Below are positions 63,548-64,000 of a stretch of DNA of 64,000 nucleotides, in pieces. This stretch comes from Gammaproteobacteria bacterium. GTDB lineage: Bacteria > Pseudomonadota > Gammaproteobacteria > Steroidobacterales > Steroidobacteraceae. The translations under genes and the position numbers were made by a program. The notes under the pieces are model-generated. The model did not search any database. It had not been told where the DNA came from and saw only the letters and a list, made by a program, of their open reading frames with translations. The stretch covers positions 1-64,000 of the forward strand of contig JADJHU010000003.1 in the NCBI GenBank assembly GCA_016707425.1. Reading direction: 5' to 3'. Position 1 is the first letter of the stretch. Every line of letters begins with the position of its first letter.

Positions 63548-64000
63548 TCAGGCGTGCGCCTGCCGGCGAGACGCGCCGAGCCACGATGCGGGCCCCGGCA
63601 TGCCCGCGCAGCGCGGTGCCCGGACGAACATCTCTTCGAGCAGGAGAGTCGAGAGCACGCCGACGAAGGCCATGTTGTCGGAGAATCCGATCGCCTTGCC
63701 CTCGCGGCACTTCCCCGCGAGCCGTTCCACTGCAGCCGAGTCGAAGAGACCGCTCTCACGCACACGGGCAGGCCGCAGCAGCTCCTCGACGTAGCCGAGC
63801 GAAGCATCCGCACGGAAAAAACTTGCGCTGTCCGGAGCGCGATACGGCTGCTTGGTGCGCCGCCGGATGCGCTCGGGCACGAGTCCCTCGACGCTGCGTC
63901 TGAGCAGATACTTTTCGGTGAGGCCGCGGATCTTGAGGTGTGGGGGCAGCGCGTTCGCGAACTCAATCACCCTGTGGTCGAGGAACGGGAAGCGACCCTC
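63548..64000 (-). CDS. asnB: asparagine synthase-family amidotransferase, C-terminal part
   Basis: This is the C-terminal 150 residues of an asparagine synthase-like protein: EGRFPFLDHRVIEFA at the window edge, then LPPHLKIRGLTEKYLLRR, then IRRRTKQPYRAP. The start is outside the window. Asparagine synthase-family amidotransferases are regular members of exosortase A loci. It overlaps nothing and is 2 bases before the second AMP ligase. The usual synthetase PP-loop cannot be checked here. Confidence 0.85.
   Translation of the reverse strand, partial: EGRFPFLDHRVIEFANALPPHLKIRGLTEKYLLRRSVEGLVPERIRRRTKQPYRAPDSASFFRADASLGYVEELLRPARVRESGLFDSAAVERLAGKCREGKAIGFSDNMAFVGVLSTLLLEEMFVRAPRCAGMPGPASWLGASRRQAHA

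Overview
This is a GC-rich window from the chromosome of a proteobacterium, most likely a gammaproteobacterium. The evidence is a GlrK-QseG-GlrR operon, a PbpC/alpha-2-macroglobulin pair, SrkA and YbdK, all set beside an exosortase-type (XrtA/PEP-CTERM) exopolysaccharide locus. GTG and TTG starts are common, and many genes overlap by ATGA, GTGA or TGATG. The species cannot be named from sequence alone.

Region 1 (1-2340) has no intact gene and is a graveyard of small mobile or addiction modules. It holds a MazEF-like toxin-antitoxin pair broken by several frameshifts (its promoter-like sequence and ribosome binding site survive), a VapBC-like pair broken by at least three frameshifts, two copies of a diverged direct repeat of about 150-220 bp, and the N-terminal stub of a phage-type integrase with a premature stop.

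Region 2 (2341-17848) carries housekeeping and envelope genes. On the minus strand are pbpC, a 1926-residue alpha-2-macroglobulin with an intact thioester motif, a YbdK-type carboxylate-amine ligase, a PAS/GAF/GGDEF/EAL c-di-GMP protein, a small lipoprotein and srkA. On the plus strand is galE, whose natural ATG is followed by a stop at codon 3. Region 3 (17871-23101) is the plus-strand glrK-qseG-glrR operon. Its last gene is an unusual one: a TIG/IPT plus right-handed beta-helix lipoprotein that overlaps the glrR stop.

Region 4 (23145-36828, minus) is the core exosortase-type polysaccharide operon, read from its start: polyprenyl-phosphate sugar transferase, PrsK-like histidine kinase, PrsR-like sigma54 activator, exosortase plus EpsI domain (out of frame with each other), PrsT-like TPR lipoprotein, Wza-like export lipoprotein, Wzz-like chain-length protein (frameshifted), BY-kinase with a tyrosine-rich tail, and an outer-membrane beta-barrel. 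The divergent promoter region upstream (36829-36998) contains a perfect CRP-type palindrome.

Region 5 (36999-49347) holds the polymer tailoring, flipping and polymerising genes: two LbH acyltransferases, a Wzx flippase, GNAT, GT4, GT2, formyltransferase-like, FemAB-like, polysaccharide deacetylase and SGNH hydrolase proteins, a Wzy/ligase (frameshifted) and an FkbM methyltransferase. Region 6 (49357-64000, minus) starts outside the window. It contains asparagine synthase (partial), two AMP-dependent acyl/aryl ligases each with its own acyl carrier protein, an NAD-synthase-like amidating enzyme, a GT4 (frameshifted), an alpha/alpha-barrel protein, WecB, a second deacetylase, a PaaK/CapK-like ligase, another GT4, an Ig-like lipoprotein, and a second TIG/beta-helix protein paralogous to the one in region 3.

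Taken together, regions 4-6 look like one large system. Nucleotide sugars (GalE, WecB) are loaded on lipid carrier (sugar transferase), extended by glycosyltransferases, decorated with acyl, formyl, methyl and perhaps amino-acid groups, flipped (Wzx), polymerised (Wzy), length-controlled (Wzz/BY-kinase) and exported (Wza-like protein and barrel). PrsK/PrsR and possibly a CRP-family protein control it. Several of its genes carry single frameshifts. At least two lie in short homopolymer runs, so sequencing error and genuine decay must be separated before calling the system dead.
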